Shown piece by piece: positions 50,066 to 61,639 of a DNA stretch of 64,000 nt. Both the position numbers and the translations under genes were made by a program. Where the stretch lies: the NCBI GenBank assembly GCA_020226215.1, contig CM035235.1:50559511-50623510 (forward strand), given 5' to 3'. Each line of letters begins with the position of its first letter. Position 1 is the first letter of the stretch. The notes beneath the pieces are model-generated. The model was not told where the DNA came from. It saw only the letters and a program-made list of their open reading frames with translations, and made no database searches. The stretch is from Sindora glabra. Its lineage: Eukaryota > Streptophyta > Magnoliopsida > Fabales > Fabaceae.

Positions 50066-50206
50066 AGAACTTTAATGTCACGACGCTTTTTAAATGTGAT
50101 CGACAAGGACTCATCTTTTCAATTTCCGCCGACCTTAGACGGGGCATCCTCACACCATTTAAAGCTTTACAGACTCTTTTTTTCAAGTTTTCAAAAGCTT
50201 ATCTTC

Positions 50207-50350
50207 ATATATATATATATTAAAAATTAAATTTCAAGTAAAATAAAAATATGAAAATTTTAAAACATATCAAATACTACATATATATATTAATAATTAA
50301 ATTTTAAATAAAATAAAAAATATAAAAATTTAAAAGATATAAAATACTAC
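50207..50350. repeat. Two-copy tandem duplication of about 70 bp
   Basis: Both copies start with an ATATAT run, continue with TTAAATTTNAA and AAAATAAAAA, and end AAATACTAC (50280 and 50350). Confidence 0.75.
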
Positions 50351-53152
50351 TTGAATCAAAAGTTTTAGACAAATAAAATTATATATTACTTTTTAGGAAA
50401 TTTTCTATTTTTTTAATTAAAAAAATTAATAAGACATTAATTCTTCATATATGCCTGTTGGACTATTTGTTTGTTTGGACCTGAGTAGAAATCAAGTCAA
50501 ATATGCAAGTAAAGATTTTAATGGGCAGCTTTCCATTTCTTAAAATTTTATCGGAATATTAAGTGAGAACATTAGTTGCATGGGATGGAGATGGATGTTT
50601 GACCACGATAGGCCGGACCACGTTGGAAGGATGATATTTATTTATTTATTTTATGAAATAAATCGTATAAATTCATGATGTTTGGATGCGGAAAAATAAA
50701 GAGGGAAGGAAAAGAAAGGGACTTTTTGACCGCACGCCTTAGGATAGGAAAATTATTTCTTTATGTATTGTACCGAAAAAAGTATTTCTCTAAATATTTA
50801 ATTTTTTTTTTAAAAAAAATTGGTGATCAAGGGAAGGGGTCGCGTGATCCACTGCTCATATGACCCACCCATGATCCATTTAATTTGAATATTTATTTTT
50901 ATTTTAATTTGATATCTTTTTTCTAGTTTTACTTATTTATAATTTATTTCTCTAATTGTATTTTATTTGTAAATTTGACTTAACTTATATTTAATTTAAT
51001 TTTTTATACTTTGAATATTACTTTGATACTAATTATTCAAAATTTTAAATAATAATTAATAATTATATTAACTTTCATAATATTATAATATATATAATTA
51101 AAATTTTAATAAATATCAAATTTTTACTTATTCTCTTATAAACTCATTAGATGGAAGATTTAAATTATAAATTTAAAATTTTAAATCATATTTTATCATA
51201 ATATGATGTATATATTTGTAAAAATATTTAATTAAATATGAAATTAGAATATAATCTGCATTATGAAAATAAATATTTTATTAATAAACAATGTTAATCC
51301 ATAATGTGATACAATTTAATTTATAAAAAATATACAATTTAATTATAATTTATATAGAGATTAACATTGTTTATATAATAGGCATGATATAAGTAAATTG
51401 TGACAAAATATGGTGTGGTAGGCAGCCAAAATGAAGCATCCTATTCCGTTGTAATAAATATAGTATGAACAATTCTAACATACTTATATTAAAACTCAGC
51501 GTATTAATATTTTAATTTTGTAATAGAATAAGAATTATTAGATTTCAATAATAGGAAAATGGATAGTTACTATTCATGATTAGGAAAATTATTTAATAGG
51601 TAAACAATTAATGACATGATATTTTTATTTTAAATTATAAATTTTCTTTTAATTTTAGATCTACCAATAACTTAAAATAAATAATTTTAAGTCAATATCT
51701 ATATTAATTTATATGTATATTTTTACACCTCTCACTATATAATAAATTTAATTGAATGATTATTAACTCAAGTTTATTTATAGTACATTGTAATGTAAAA
51801 TTTTCAAAATTAAAATACTTTTAAAAAATTATCACATAATTATTTAAATATATAAAATTTAGTTAGTAGTTAATAAATTAAAATTTTAAACTTTTATTTT
51901 ATGATGATATTTTTTGTTTCTTCTTCAATTTTTTTAATTATCTCCTTTATTTATTTCTTACATATTAATACATAATAAAATATTTTAAAATATTAAATTT
52001 AGTAATAAAATTTAGTATTAATTTCAATAAAAAGTTTAATATCCATTGATACTTTTGAGAGAAATAATATTTATATATATTATTTTTCTTCCATGTATCT
52101 AGACTTAAATTTTTTAAACTTGTTTAAAATATATTAGGTAAGTTTTATTTAAAAATTAAGGTATTATGAATACACTTATAAAAATATAATATGTATATAT
52201 TTTTTTGTTTTTCTCATTTTATAAATTATATTAAACACTAGCTTTTATAATGTGCATACTATGATTTTCAAATAAAATAGTTATTTTATTGAGTTAATTT
52301 ATTGTTATTAATAATTTTAATGTAATAAAAATAAAAAATAAAATGAAATAAATTATTTTTTCTTTGTAATATATGAAATTATAAAAAATATAGATTAATA
52401 TTAAGAAAGAGAATACAACTAAAAATTTAATATATCAAGTTTGAAAATAGGTTATTTATATTAGGTCAAAATTATAATAATAAATCATCTCTATTTTTTA
52501 ATATCTAATTTTTAGGTGGAATGTATTTGAACATATGTATATAAATAAATATGTGTATATATATGTTAGTTCTTTACTAATCATTTCTTGGTATTATTTG
52601 ATTTTATATACAAACTTAAATAATTTAAAAGAACAAAAAGTGAAAAAATTACATTATATTAAAAAGATTAATAGCATGATTTCTATTAAAAATAATTATT
52701 TTAAATAAAAATTCTAAAATTATTTGGACGTGGTGCATTAATATCTAAATATTATTTTATTGTATTGTATATAACAATATTTTTTTCAATAAATTTACAG
52801 CTAGTAAAGAATTTATTATTGAAAAAATAATGTTATTAATAAAATAACTACAATAGAGAATTTAAAAATATAGTATATAGCTTTTTTCAGTTTTTTGGAT
52901 AACTAACAATTTTCTTCATTTAATGTAAAAGTACCAAGTTTTATATACATTTTCTTTAATGTAAATGAGTGTTTTTAAATAGTAAAAAGTAATTTTTTTA
53001 TTTCATGTAATATTTAAATGATAAAAATTAATTTTTGATCAATTTTTTACATTAATTAATATGTTATTTTATTTAATAAAATAATAATTTTATTATGTAC
53101 TTCAAAGTTAAGTATAAATATGATTTTTAAAAATATGTATGTGAAGCAAAAA
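50351..53152. other. AT-rich intergenic DNA, no gene
   Basis: A 62-codon frame at 50675-50863 lies in a slightly GC-richer patch (50560-50880) without a recognisable domain. A segment at 51385-51440 (GTGACAAAATATGG core) is similar to the sequence just below the tRNA-like gene at 53435-53475. The remainder shows nothing. Confidence 0.4.
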
Positions 53153-53172
53153 GAGAGAGAGAGAGAGAGAGA
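53153..53172. repeat. (GA)n microsatellite
   Basis: About ten GA units. Confidence 0.9.
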
Positions 53173-53479
53173 TAGAAAAGAAGCATTTGAAGTAAGAAAT
53201 TTTAAAATTTGTGTAGAGAAAAAAATTTGGCCTTACTTTTTATTTAACTATTAATTTGTTAAAAAAATTGGGGTTAAAATAAAATTAAAATAAATTTAAG
53301 GTCTAATTTAAAAATTTTATAAAAAATTAGTTAACTTGAAAACTTATTTCACTCATCGTTTCATTAATTTATTAGTGAAGGCATCAATACCCATGAATAT
53401 AATTTGAATATAAAAGAACTATCCATATAATATAAATAAATGGTGACAAAATATGGCGGGGCAACAAAATGGAATAACC

Positions 53480-53573
53480 GGGCCCAACCGGATTTGAACC
53501 GGTGACCTCTTGAGGTTTGAAGTCATGAATTTTCCAGTTGATGTCAAGCGCTCTACCGCTGAGCTACGGGCCC
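53480..53573 (-). tRNA. tRNA-Cys-related gene with a 23-nt insert in the anticodon loop
   Basis: On the minus strand the 94 nt fold as a tRNA: acceptor GGGCCCG/TGGGCCC (one G-U pair), D arm GCTCAGCGGTAGAGC, anticodon stem CTTGA/TCAAG, T arm ACCGG-TTCAAAT-CCGGT. Boxes A (TAGCTCAGCGGTAGAG) and B (GGTTCAAATCC) are intact, and TTTT occurs about 10 nt downstream. Without 23 nt, the length is 71, as in plant tRNA-Cys. The anticodon loop is 30 nt. If the insert sat at the usual intron position after base 37, bases 34-36 would read TCA, but base 33 would be A rather than T. Only tRNA-Tyr and elongator tRNA-Met normally have introns in plant nuclei, so this may be a pseudogene. Amino-acid identity is not secure. 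Confidence 0.6.
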
Positions 53574-54425
53574 GATAGCGTCATTACGATTCACTGATTT
53601 TAAAATTGAAAAATAATTATATTTGCAAGACAAATCCAACCTCCCCAACCACGTTTCATGATATAAACTAAATTGCAACTATTGAAATTTTGTCACTTAT
53701 ACAAATACAAATATGAATGAAGTTTGTAAGTAAGAATACTATTTCTATGATAGATTTGTGTTAATATATATTTATGTAATGAGAAATTTTTGTTTGTCTA
53801 GTCATATATTTTATATGCCCTAAACTACTAATGCATTGCTAGATATTTAAGAAGCGGGTAAATTTTAGGTAAAATCTGTTCAAGACTTGTTATAAAATTC
53901 TCCAATCATATCATAATATGTATATAATTAATTCTATTTAATTACTATTAATGATTATAGTTTAATAATTACAATAATTATCAATATACATATTGTTTTC
54001 TTTAAATAGGATGATTAACATTTATAATGTGATCTAATAGAAAAATTTTATGACAGTTATATAAGAAAATTTACCTAAGTTTTATATTTAAAAAAAAGTT
54101 AGTTGACGAATTGATTATTTGATAATTAATAAATTGATTATTTTTTAGTGAGTTAGAGTACATAAATTGTGTGCCTATTGGGCAAAGAATTTTTTTATAT
54201 GTAATGCAAATGAAATTTACATTTATACTTGAACATATGTTTTAATAAATATGAAAAATATAAATATACCAAATTAGTAAACTAGTGAGACTAAAGTAAA
54301 TCATATCATTTTCTATAATATATGTGACCATTGATTAAGAAAAATGAATAAGTAAACCCTTATAGATAATTGTAGGAGTAAAAAGGACTTTGAGTTTATG
54401 ACATTATTTTGTTGATCAAGATCAT
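53574..54425. repeat. Flank of the tRNA-like gene, paralogous to 43090-43372
   Basis: Shared blocks at about 53703-53730 and 54271-54365 match 43180-43205 and 43253-43340 in the same order. Here they are separated by about 500 bp more AT-rich DNA, so material was gained on this side or lost on the other. Confidence 0.65.
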
Positions 54426-54426
54426 C

Positions 54427-54803
54427 ATCTAATAGACTTTTTTCATTTTGAATTTGTTAATTTAATAATAAAATAAAATATAAAAGAGTTAGTTCAAATT
54501 AAAATAATTGTTTAATTTAACCTAAATAATAGTTTAACTTAAGAATGTGATAACGGGTTGTCATTAATAATGAATCGATTCGCTTTCTATTACATCTTAT
54601 AAATAGAAATCACTATTCTTAAACTCAAAGTTGATTTGTACGCATCCTATCCATGGCAAGCTCTCTCCCAAAATAGTTCATTGTTGGCTGGGGTTCATAA
54701 GAAGAATAATTCATATTAGTGTTTATGGTACACTGTTTATTGTAGTCAAATTCATCCATCATTCACATGATTCAGTGAAAATATTATTTCATAAAATTAA
54801 TAA
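54427..54803 (+). repeat. 5' LTR of Copia-B
   Basis: Related to the LTR of Copia-C (minus strand, upper end 61093) at its start and to the LTR fragment near 62965-63250 from the TATAAATAG (about 54598) onward. The first bases are decayed, so the start is approximate. The 60-codon frame at 54631-54813 lies in the LTR and is not a gene. Confidence 0.65.
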
Positions 54804-54804
54804 T

Positions 54805-54816
54805 TGGTATTAGAGC
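54805..54816 (+). other. Primer-binding site of Copia-B
   Basis: TGGTATTAGAGC, one base different from the usual TGGTATCAGAGC of Copia elements, directly after the LTR. Confidence 0.85.
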
Positions 54817-55931
54817 AATTTGGATCATGTGAATTGGCCATAATATTACATAAATTTAGAAATTAATTTATTTTTGAATAATTTAGATTTTGTGATGAAT
54901 TTTCTAAGTCAAATTTCTATTAACCTCAAATTATTTCATAGCCTTCAAAATTATGTTTTGTTTCTGAATTCATCATGCCCTTTGCAATATGTTCATATGG
55001 CTTGAATATTTTTTATGAATATATATATACCCACACACTGACCATCTATGATCTGTTTATTTTTCAATATTTTCTTTACATTGGGCTATATGCAAACATG
55101 AAATAATGCTCGAAGGTTTCATTGAAAACATTAACTTGTTTTAGTTTTAAATTTAAACAAAATCCAAAAACCTTTCACGGACAATATTATAAATGGCTTG
55201 AAAAGCATACTGTGTGTGAATGAAAATTTCACAAACAAATATTCAAGTTATGTGTGTATTATTATGCATGGTTTCATGCGAAAATGAATGGTCCGTATAT
55301 ATATATATATACATATACTCATTCTGGCAGTGTATTATTTTTCAGTATATATATACTTATTTAAATTTATCCAGTACTAGTTTACATTTTGTTTTTTCTA
55401 AAAAAAAATATTAAATGTTGCACAAATTGGTGGTGTTGCCTTTTTTTTCTTTAATGCTATGTTATTGTCCAATATGTTTTCTGAAAATGCATCATTTTCA
55501 TGGTGACTTTGTCTATCAAAATTAAATTTTTAGATTACTATCCAATTTGGATTTTCAATTAGATAATTACAGAAAATGCATTATTTTTCCAGCGAAATGG
55601 TTTTTCTTCTGATTGTATGCGTTTTAATTCAGAAGCTTTTAGTAACTTTCAGAATTTTGGAATTTGAAAATTTGTCATTATTCTCTCTAGAGTAATTTCA
55701 ATTTTAATGAATTCCGATAAGAAAAATGTATTTTTAGCCTTTATAAACATTAAAATGCAAGTTTTGGACAACAAAAGCTATAAAACTCCATGAATTTTTT
55801 TTTTCTTGGGAAATTTCTTACTCACTCAAACCTAAATGTGTTTTTTTTTCTAGAAATTTTGCATTCAAATGTATTAAAAGACAATTATATGTGAAATATT
55901 ACTTTGAAAAATGCATTTAATGAGCAAATAT

Positions 55932-55952
55932 GAAATCGGGTTGCCCGATTTC
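55932..55952 (+). repeat. Perfect 9-bp hairpin in the Copia-B leader
   Basis: GAAATCGGG, a TTG loop, then CCCGATTTC. It begins a GC-richer patch (to about 56080) in the untranslated leader. In LTR elements, dimerisation or packaging hairpins occupy this part of the RNA, but this role is only inference here. Confidence 0.7.
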
Positions 55953-57049
55953 AATTACAAACCAACTCAAGCTAGAAGATGATGAAAAATACATATTGAG
56001 CGAAACCTACATGCAGTGCTGCACATGCAAGGCACATGGCACCGCCCCGACATTAGATGATGGCCGTGCTTGTACTTAAGTTCTACTTTTTGAACTTAAT
56101 TTTTTTGGGCATTTTTTCATTTTTATGAATAAAAATTTTTAATTATTTTTTGTTTATTTATTTTAAGTGGCCATTTGTATTTATTTGGATTTGAAAATTT
56201 TAAAGTATGATTCCTATATTTTAGGTTTCCACATATATTTTTTGTAAATTTTTTGGACACTATTTGGTCTATTAACTAATTTTTCATTAATATATGTCTA
56301 CAAAAAATTATTTATATGAATAATTTGAGCTTATATTGTACCATGGATTTTTATATAATTATGGATCCACTCATTGTAGGCTTAATTGCATAAAATTTTA
56401 TTAATTTTAATAAAATAATAATTACACCAAGGAGAGTGTCATATTAATAATATTTTAATACTTTATCAATGTGATATTATTAGTATGATTTGTTGGTGAT
56501 AACATAAGTGTAGAAGTAGATATTGTATTTCTAAAATTTTTTAGCACCTCGTCAATGTTAGATTTTTGAAATAAAGTATTTAGTCCTTATATTATATTAT
56601 AAGGTCTTAAATATCCCATCGATATTGGGTCTTATAGTTTAATATTAAATATAATTATATAATTTACTAAGGAAAATTTTAAGTATGATTAAAGTTAAAT
56701 ATGCATTAATATTTTTAATTTATTTTCCTTTGCTTCTCTACCTATACAATTAAACACGATTAAGACGCTTAATGGGATGAACCATGAAAATCGAGTTAAG
56801 TCGCTAAAAATGTATCTAGTAATCTCCAATCTCGAGCTAGCTATTAAGGGGATAGAACCTCATGTAATCTTGAATCTATAGCAGATCAAAAAAGTCATCG
56901 TGAAAAGTGAACTCACTTGAATAGAGTCTATTTAATAGTGATGAAGTATACGATGGACTAAGACTATAAAAGAGAGTATCCTTGAAATAACCAATATGAA
57001 AGTGTTCTTGGATTTTATGATTGAAAAATAAAAAAAGTTTGATAAGGTT

Positions 57050-57640
57050 AAGAAGGGATGATATCTTTTATTACTTGAAAAATCAATGCACAATAGTGTT
57101 AGCAGGACACAGGAGCATATTTGAGGTTAGTAAATTACCACAACAAGTTGAAGACTCTACAAAATGATATAGGAGAATAGTTATCTAACTTGAAATGTGC
57201 TAAAATCTCTCCCATTTTAGTTTAACATTCTAAAGATGTCTTTCAACACTTAGAACGCCAAATAGACAATTAATGAGCTCATTTCCATTGTTATACAAAG
57301 CCAAGAAAGATATAAAGAAGGGTAAAATTCAAGTGGTAAATTATACTATGCATAGCTTAAATTTAGAATATGATGTAAAGGCTAATTAAAAAGATAACAA
57401 AAGCCAACATAATCATGGAAAGAAGAAGGGTGAGTTTAGTGGGTAGCACCCTAAGCCTAAAAAGGCCTAGTTCAAGTGTAATTGCCTTTCTTGTAAAAAG
57501 TATGGACATAAGAAAGTACATTACTTTAAGTATAAAAAGTAGGCTAAGAAGAAAAAAGAAAGGTACTTATCTAACTCTAGTATGTTTTGAGTTAAATATA
57601 GTTAATTTATCATCAAATTCTTAGTAGTTAGACGTTGGTT
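57050..57640 (+). pseudogene. Copia-B gag relic with degenerate zinc knuckle
   Basis: Around 57480-57535 the translation CLSCKKYGHKKVHY matches the Gag zinc knuckle C-x2-C-x4-H-x4-C with the last cysteine replaced. Upstream sequence to about 57050 fits the rest of Gag but is broken. The 69-codon frame at 57415-57624 reads a different frame over part of this. Confidence 0.7.
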
Positions 57641-59215
57641 TTATTATTTCATCACAAATTATTTTCAGGCGTTGCCAAATCTATAGAAATCAAGTGAGAA
57701 AGAGCTAACTGTACAACTGAGAAATGGAAATAAAGTTAAAGTGAAGCACATTAGATTAGTGAAGTTAAATTTGAAATTTGAACATGAGTTATTATTGAAT
57801 AATATGGTTAATATGCCTTTCATGAGATGGAATGTAATTTTAGTTATTGCTTTGAATTTTAATACTCTTGTTATTTTAGTAATAGAAAAGCTAAATTCCT
57901 TTATGAATCCTTTATTATATGTATTGGTTATTTGTGTGATGGTTTATATGGAGTTGACTTAAATCCTAATTTTATGAGTTTGATAAAGTTTGTTATTAGT
58001 AAGAAAAAGAAGTATAATCAATGAAAAGTCCTCAATGTATTGGCACTAATGGTTATGGCATATTTCTCAAGAAAGAATTTAGAGATTCGTAACTGAAGAA
58101 ATACTACATGACTTAGATTTCTCAAACTCTGAAATCTACATAGATTACCTTGAGGATAAACTTTCGGTTAAAGCCAGAAAGGGGAAGAGAAGTAAAATAA
58201 GAGTGTTCTAGAACTAATCCATATTGACATTAATGAACATATAACACTGAGTAATACAGGAGGTTATAAATACTTTATCACTTTCACCAATGATTGTTCC
58301 AAATTTAGTTAGATGGAGTTGCTTAATAAGAAGTCAGAGTCACTGGAAGCTTTTATGTTGTTCAAGGTAGTAGTTAAGTTGAAATTGGAATAACATATAA
58401 ATCATGTTGATTTTGACAAAAGTGGTGAATATTACGGTAAGTATGATGAAACAGGTAGAAATCTTAGCTTTCTTACAAGATGCCTCCAAAGGTATCAAAT
58501 TCAAGGAAGTTATACTATACTTGAAACATTGAAGTAGAATAGAATTACAAAAAGAAGGAATCGAACTTTCATAAATATAGTGAGATGCATGTTAGCCCAT
58601 ACTTCACTACTAAAATTCTTATAGAGTGATATATTAATAAATAGTAACATATATTCCAAATTAATTTTCTAGTAAGTTGGTACTTAAAACTTTTTACAAA
58701 TTATTGTATGGTAAGAAGCCTAGTTTAAAGCATTTTTGAGTTTAGGGTTGTAAAACTGAAGTAAAGTTATATATTCTATCCATAAGGAAACTTGATTCAA
58801 AGATAGTTAGTGGATACTTTATTAGGTATGTAGTAGCTTTAGAGGTAGTAGCTTTAACTATTTAACCCACACAACTAGAGTGATCAAATCAGATTAAGTT
58901 ATCTTGTTTGAGGATGAGTTGGGCAATAGGAATCAAATACTACGCATCATAAATTTTATTGAAAATAGCATAATTCTCTTTCTAGCACTAATGTTGGGAG
59001 AGTCATCTTTTGCTATTCTACAAGTTGATCTGCCGCAACTAATGTTATTCCACAAGTTGAGTCGTTGCAACTAATGGTAGAAGATGCTGAACTAGATAAG
59101 ATAAATAAAGAGATTCCTTTGAGGGGATTTTATAAAGTTTGTAAATTAATGATTTCTAATAATTATCTTTTATATTTGTAGGAGTATGAATATAACATCA
59201 ATGATGACACTAATC
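57640..59215 (+). pseudogene. Copia-B protease, pre-integrase and integrase relic
   Basis: VQLRNGNKVKVKHI (about 57700) is the protease-to-integrase linker. A degraded LWHYRLWHIS (about 58040) is the pre-integrase motif. LELIHIDINEHIT and GGYKYFITFTNDCSK (about 58210-58310) are the integrase core, with its first catalytic aspartate region recognisable. SGEYYGKYDETGRN (about 58425-58460) and LLYGKKPSLKHF (58690-58735) follow. Stops interrupt all frames. Confidence 0.78.
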
Positions 59216-59221
59216 CTTAAT

Positions 59222-60850
59222 ATACATGTTGCAATGCACCAAAATTATTTAAAACTAGTCTGTTAAAGAAATAATATAGTAAAGTGGCGTAAACAGGTCA
59301 TACCTCTAGTGATCCCTTAATATTATTTTTTCTAATTAAATTTTCAATAATATGTACATGATTATCTAATTTATTATGCAATAAAAACATAAGAAACTAA
59401 TGCAAAAGATGCAAAACAAAATGCAAATGCACTAAAATAGAATGCTATATTAGATGGATGCAATATACTATATGTTGTATGAAAAATTTTGTAGGACACA
59501 AAATGCAAAATTAGGGGAAGTTTGTTTGCACGAAACTAAATAATAGTAATAAATTGAATAAGCATAAAATAGAAGCAAAATAAAAAGTAGATAAAAGGAA
59601 CTTAATATAATAAAACAATCAATCCAAGGAATTGAGAGCTCTAGTTTGAATTAACAATAAATTACTTGAGACTTAATTTTTCTAATTAATTTTTTAACCT
59701 TGAATTACTCAGAATCCCTATAATAATTCATGAGTCCTATGCTAGATGATCACCTAAGATTTGATTAATTAAGATTAGCTGAATTAAGCAATTACTATAA
59801 TCCCTAAGTTAAATTGAAATTGATTTATAAATAGAATTCAGTTGATTTGAGAAATTAAATTAGAAATCTTTAAATTAATCGCTTAACCCTATGTCCTTAG
59901 GTATAAAATCATGATTTATCAATCAAAATTTCATATTAAAGCCAACAAAGAATTAGAAATCATAAAAGATGAACATCAATTATATCAAATCAATATCTAA
60001 CACATATAATCTTAATAATTCAACATATAAAATTAGGGAAAGAGAAAAATTAATTAGATAAAGTCAACATTACAATTTATAACCTTATAATCCAAATGAA
60101 GAGAGCCTCAAACTCCTTGAATTAACTTTGAATTTAAGCTTCCATTAATGAAAAACAAAAGAGAAAATAAGAAGAAAAGAAAACTGTCTGCTTAGTGCTG
60201 TGTAAAATCTGAATAGTTTAATGAGTTCTCTCTATTTATTTAACCTAATTAAACTAAAACTCTACTGGACTTAAATTGTATGACTTTTGGAATTACAATA
60301 ATAAGGTTCTTAATTTTTAAAAGCTCAGACTCATTTTTAACAAAACAATTAAATCTGGCAATTACATTAGTGAATTCTCATAGGTCTGAGTTGTAACTAG
60401 TTTTTAACCATGAAATCAATGTAATTAGGATAAATAACAAACATTGAACTTATAGGTTTATGTTTTGTGAGAATTTAGGCATTGGTTTTAGGGTTAATTG
60501 AACCTCCATAACTCCAGATTTGACCCAAAAATGGAGCAAACTCAATTAGGACAAAAACACGGCTTCAACTTCTTAACTACATATGACCTCCAAAATGTCT
60601 AAATTAGGCTTGGGCCAAAACATAAAATTAGTAGATCTCTTTTTAAGCTTTCTAACAATATAAAGTTTATCTTAATCCAACATTTGAAACTCAAGATATA
60701 GTTGAAAAGTAGAAACAATGTCAACTAAATAAATTTAGAATATCATAAAATTAACCACAAATTATAAAACAAGACTAATTCTATAGAATTAAGCAAATAT
60801 AACACCTAAAAGACATAAAATAAAGAAAAATAAAATAGTAAATATTTTTC
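59222..60850 (-). repeat. Probable Gypsy LTR with adjoining primer site, minus strand
   Basis: This 1.6-kb noncoding block lies between two Copia fragments. On the minus strand it ends with TTTTGGTGCATTGCA at about 59250-59230. That resembles TTTTTGGCGCCGTTGCCGGGG, found at the LTR and primer-site junction of Athila/Tat-type Gypsy elements, whose LTRs are also about this long. If right, 59240-60850 is a 5' LTR or a solo remnant. I cannot define its outer end exactly or find coding sequence of the element. Confidence 0.4.
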
Positions 60851-61093
60851 TTATTAATCCTATAACCTTTTTATAGGCTACATTTAATTCAAATTATTTT
60901 AATTGGTTAAGTTCTATAAAGGATGAACTAGCTTTAATGCACGAGAATCAAGTATAAGATCTAATCGAGGTCCCTATGGGTTACAAGTCGATTAGATACA
61001 AGTAGGATTGAATAATCACTTTACCTAAGGCTAATCTTTTTACATTTTATTTTATTACTAAATTAACAAGTCCAAAATGAAAAAAGTTTAACA
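60851..61093 (-). repeat. 3' LTR fragment of Copia-C
   Basis: Begins TGTTAAAC at 61093 (minus strand) and runs down through a TATAAAAAGG at about 60870, after which the similarity to Copia-B is lost. It is probably cut by the Gypsy-like block. Confidence 0.65.
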
Positions 61094-61104
61094 ATCTCCC
61101 ACTT
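61093..61104 (-). other. Polypurine tract of Copia-C
   Basis: AAGTGGGAGATT on the minus strand, directly before the LTR start, as in Copia-A. Confidence 0.85.
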
Positions 61105-61639
61105 AGACCATATAATGATAACAGCCATTTTAATAAAATGTAAAGTAAATTATAGCATCTTTATATCCTCTAGCCTAAGTTAAGATTATGAGTGTCCAAT
61201 AGTACATAAAATAGTATCCAATAAGGATATCAATGAAGTACACACTATACATTCATACCTTGTTTACCAAATACAATATTCAATAGGGATATATGTAACA
61301 AAATTATGTTAAAAGGATTTATATAACAAAACATGGCAATATGTGTAAATCATAACACATAAGATCAAAACATCTACTCAAAATGCAAAATAAGAATCAT
61401 AATTTTTAACATAGTATTATGATAGGGACTAAATATATCTATCGACATATTATAACCAAACAATGTGCATAATATATGATAAAATATGAATATTTCATTT
61501 ATATACATCTCGAAATAAATAATTTATATCATAGTACTTCTACTAACCTAAAATATCAAAAAATTTAGCCAAACTAATATTAATTATATAACCATGATAC
61601 ATTCTTACCATTAAGCCATTAGTTAATGGATTTGCCAGT

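Larger units (their letters stand above)
54427..59221 (+). mobile_element. Truncated Ty1/Copia element (Copia-B)
   Basis: An LTR-like segment (about 54427-54803) with TATAAATAG is followed by an initiator-tRNA-Met primer site, then a leader, and relics of gag, protease, pre-integrase and integrase. The sequence stops at the linker before the RT (NDDTNP near 59200), where a different repeat begins. RT, RNase H and 3' LTR are therefore missing on this side. The LTR start is placed by comparison with the minus-strand LTR that ends at 61093: both share TTTTTTCATTTTG and TTAATAATAAAATAAAAT-like wording. Confidence 0.78.
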
